From Alphaproteobacteria bacterium (GTDB taxonomy: Bacteria; Pseudomonadota; Alphaproteobacteria; JACAEB01), in assembly GCA_024236075.1 (NCBI GenBank), contig JACKLE010000009.1, positions 43,531 through 107,530 on the forward strand: a stretch of DNA of 64,000 bases. The letters run 5' to 3'. The position numbers and the translations under genes were made by a program. The first letter of the stretch is position 1. The number at the start of each line of letters is the position of its first letter. Shown piece by piece: positions 62,682 through 64,000 of this stretch. Under the pieces are notes generated by a model. The model saw only the letters and a list, made by a program, of their open reading frames with translations, made no database searches and was not told where the DNA came from.

Positions 62682-64000
62682 TCAGTTCGTCCCCGTGCCG
62701 GGCGCGGACTCGTACTCCGCCTTCAGGTCCTGCATGAAGGTCTCGAAGAGCGTGACGGAGGCGAGCTGGCGGGCGAGCTCGCGGAAGGCGATGCCCTGGG
62801 TGTCGATCTTCGCGGTCACGATCTCGAAGGCCTTCGCGTCGGGGCTTTGCGACATGAGGCCGGAGAAGTGCTGGCGCAGGCGCGCGAGGCTATCCGCGTC
62901 GTTGGCGAGCGAATAGCCGATCGCCGAGCGCAGCACGCGCCGGCGGTCCTCCTCGTCCAGGGGACCCGCATCCTTCCAGCGCTCGCCCACGATCTCCTCG
63001 TTCGCCGCCGCTTCGTGCGGCCAGTCCTGCGCATCCCACATGATGTCCGCGCGCAGATTGCGCGCCTCGGGGCGGCCGTCGTCGGCGATCACCTCGAGCG
63101 CGTGGTCGTGGCGCTTGAGGCTCGCCAGGGCGCGCGCCTCGATGAGGCGGCGCTGACGGTTCAGGGATTCGGGCAGCAGCGTCTGGCGCGTCGCGTTGAC
63201 GATGCGCAGCGCGTCCTCGGGCCGGCGGTCCATGAGGTAGACGAGCGCGAGGCGCGTCGCGACCTGCGCGCGCCCGACGCCGGTGAGACGATGCTCCACC
63301 TGGTGCTTCAGCAGCTCGGCCGCCTGCGGCAGAAGGTCGACCTCGACCAGGCGGTCCGCCATGCGGCGGATCATGTCGTCGCCCCTGCGCCCGATGGGCG
63401 TCAGTTCGCGGAAATCGTAGAAGAGCGCGAGCGCCTGGACCGGCGTGAGCTTGTCGGCGGCGCCCTCGAGGAAAAGACGCTCGAACTCGTCGGCCATGTC
63501 CTTCGAGATGTCGCGCACATCGGCCTTGCCGGAGAAGTTCGCGACCGCGAAGCGAAGGGTCTCCAGGCCGGCGCGCGGATTGTCCGCGGCGAGATAGGCC
63601 TTGCCGAGCTTGTGCAGGACGGCGAGCTCGAGATCGTCGCCCCGCCAGCGGTAGCGCAGCGTCTCCAGCCCCTCGATCTCGTCCTCGCGCGACATCGCGT
63701 CCATCGCGCGCATGGTCTCGATCTTGGCGAACTCCGCGCGCGTGGCCTCGGGGACATAGCCGGAATCGATGACGGCCTGATAGCGCTCGAGCGCGGCCTC
63801 CGGCCTTCCCGACTGCGCGAGGAGCGCGCCCCAGAGCCGCTCGGCCTTGAGCTTCAGCCGCGTGTCGTTGTCGAGCTTGGCGAGATCGCGCAGATGCGAC
63901 TCCGCCGAAGCGAGATCGTTGAGGCCGAGGGCGGCCTCGGCGGCCGCTATCTCGAAGCGCGCCTGCTTGTCCGGCGCGTAGAGGCGCATGGCGGGGCGCC
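62682..64000 (-). CDS. Large TPR-repeat protein, N-terminus beyond the window edge
   Basis: The last 439 or so codons of a protein whose frame is open to the right edge. An ATG at 63989 exists but looks internal. The sequence is a series of about 34-residue helical repeats, TPR-like: LAKLDNDTRLKLKAERLWGA, SGRPEAALERYQAVIDSGYV, LGKAYLAADNPRAGLETLRF and YLMDRRPEDALRIV. TPR proteins act as scaffolds. It is convergent with fliP and lies next to flagellar genes, so a flagellar or surface-associated role is possible, but not shown. Confidence 0.75.
   Translation of the reverse strand, partial: RPAMRLYAPDKQARFEIAAAEAALGLNDLASAESHLRDLAKLDNDTRLKLKAERLWGALLAQSGRPEAALERYQAVIDSGYVPEATRAEFAKIETMRAMDAMSREDEIEGLETLRYRWRGDDLELAVLHKLGKAYLAADNPRAGLETLRFAVANFSGKADVRDISKDMADEFERLFLEGAADKLTPVQALALFYDFRELTPIGRRGDDMIRRMADRLVEVDLLPQAAELLKHQVEHRLTGVGRAQVATRLALVYLMDRRPEDALRIVNATRQTLLPESLNRQRRLIEARALASLKRHDHALEVIADDGRPEARNLRADIMWDAQDWPHEAAANEEIVGERWKDAGPLDEEDRRRVLRSAIGYSLANDADSLARLRQHFSGLMSQSPDAKAFEIVTAKIDTQGIAFRELARQLASVTLFETFMQDLKAEYESAPGTGTN

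Overview
The window is chromosomal DNA from a very GC-rich alphaproteobacterium. The basis is gene content and order: rplM-rpsI-argC, plsX-fabH-ihfA-merR, the neighbourhood cckA-recA-alaS-icd, a DUF2842 gene, a ubiquinol-cytochrome c chaperone gene next to a DUF177 gene, and CtrA-type and GTTC-N7-GTTC-type regulatory sites. A flagellated, aerobic, polyhydroxyalkanoate-storing member of the Hyphomicrobiales/Parvibaculales type fits, but the species cannot be named from sequence alone.

Layout. 0-13 kb: a truncated class I aminotransferase, a lipoprotein, an L,D-transpeptidase under a perfect CtrA-type box, PHA synthase phaC, a crotonase, a tannase/feruloyl-esterase-like enzyme, two small exported proteins, argC, rpsI and rplM, a CoA-binding protein, a homocysteine synthase and a PHB-depolymerase-family esterase. 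13-20 kb: a YjhX-family protein, heme A synthase, a MaoC hydratase, two tiny membrane proteins (one of 27 residues), an enoyl-CoA hydratase and a TonB-dependent receptor with a palindrome upstream. 20-29 kb: tRNA-Pro(GGG), MerR, ihfA, fabH, plsX, rpmF, DUF177, the chaperone, bamE, the proton pyrophosphatase hppA and thiL. 29-35 kb: two cytochrome-c-type proteins followed by an isoquinoline-oxidoreductase-like molybdoenzyme (iorB, iorA), then an aldehyde dehydrogenase. 35-40 kb: a leucine-degradation-like operon (carboxyltransferase, hydratase, biotin carboxylase). 40-51 kb: rpsD, trmJ, icd, alaS, recA, cckA and an enolase-superfamily enzyme.

51.74-57.83 kb is a decayed Rhs (YD-repeat) polymorphic-toxin island squeezed between the 3' ends of two convergent genes. 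It contains three copies of the Rhs N-terminal leader, one central YD-repeat fragment, two copies of the C-terminal core (224 bp with only 3 mismatches), two different C-terminal tips, a broken REP-associated tyrosine transposase remnant, and four AT-rich small genes that look like immunity genes. One tip carries a full HExxHxxGxxH zinc-metallopeptidase motif and overlaps by 4 bp a lipoprotein gene that is its likely immunity gene. This is the most unusual part of the window.

57.8-64 kb: flagellar export and rod genes, flgB-flgC-fliE-fliQ-fliR-flhB leftward and fliO-fliP rightward from a shared intergenic region with CtrA-like sites, then a truncated TPR protein. Links between regions: CckA sits at the top of the CtrA phosphorelay, and CtrA-type sites lie before the L,D-transpeptidase and the flagellar operons. 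PhaC, a PHB-depolymerase-family esterase and several crotonase/hydratase genes point to active acyl-CoA and storage-polymer metabolism. A compound intergenic repeat is present near 4.7 kb and 33.4 kb with a compensatory base-pair change between copies.
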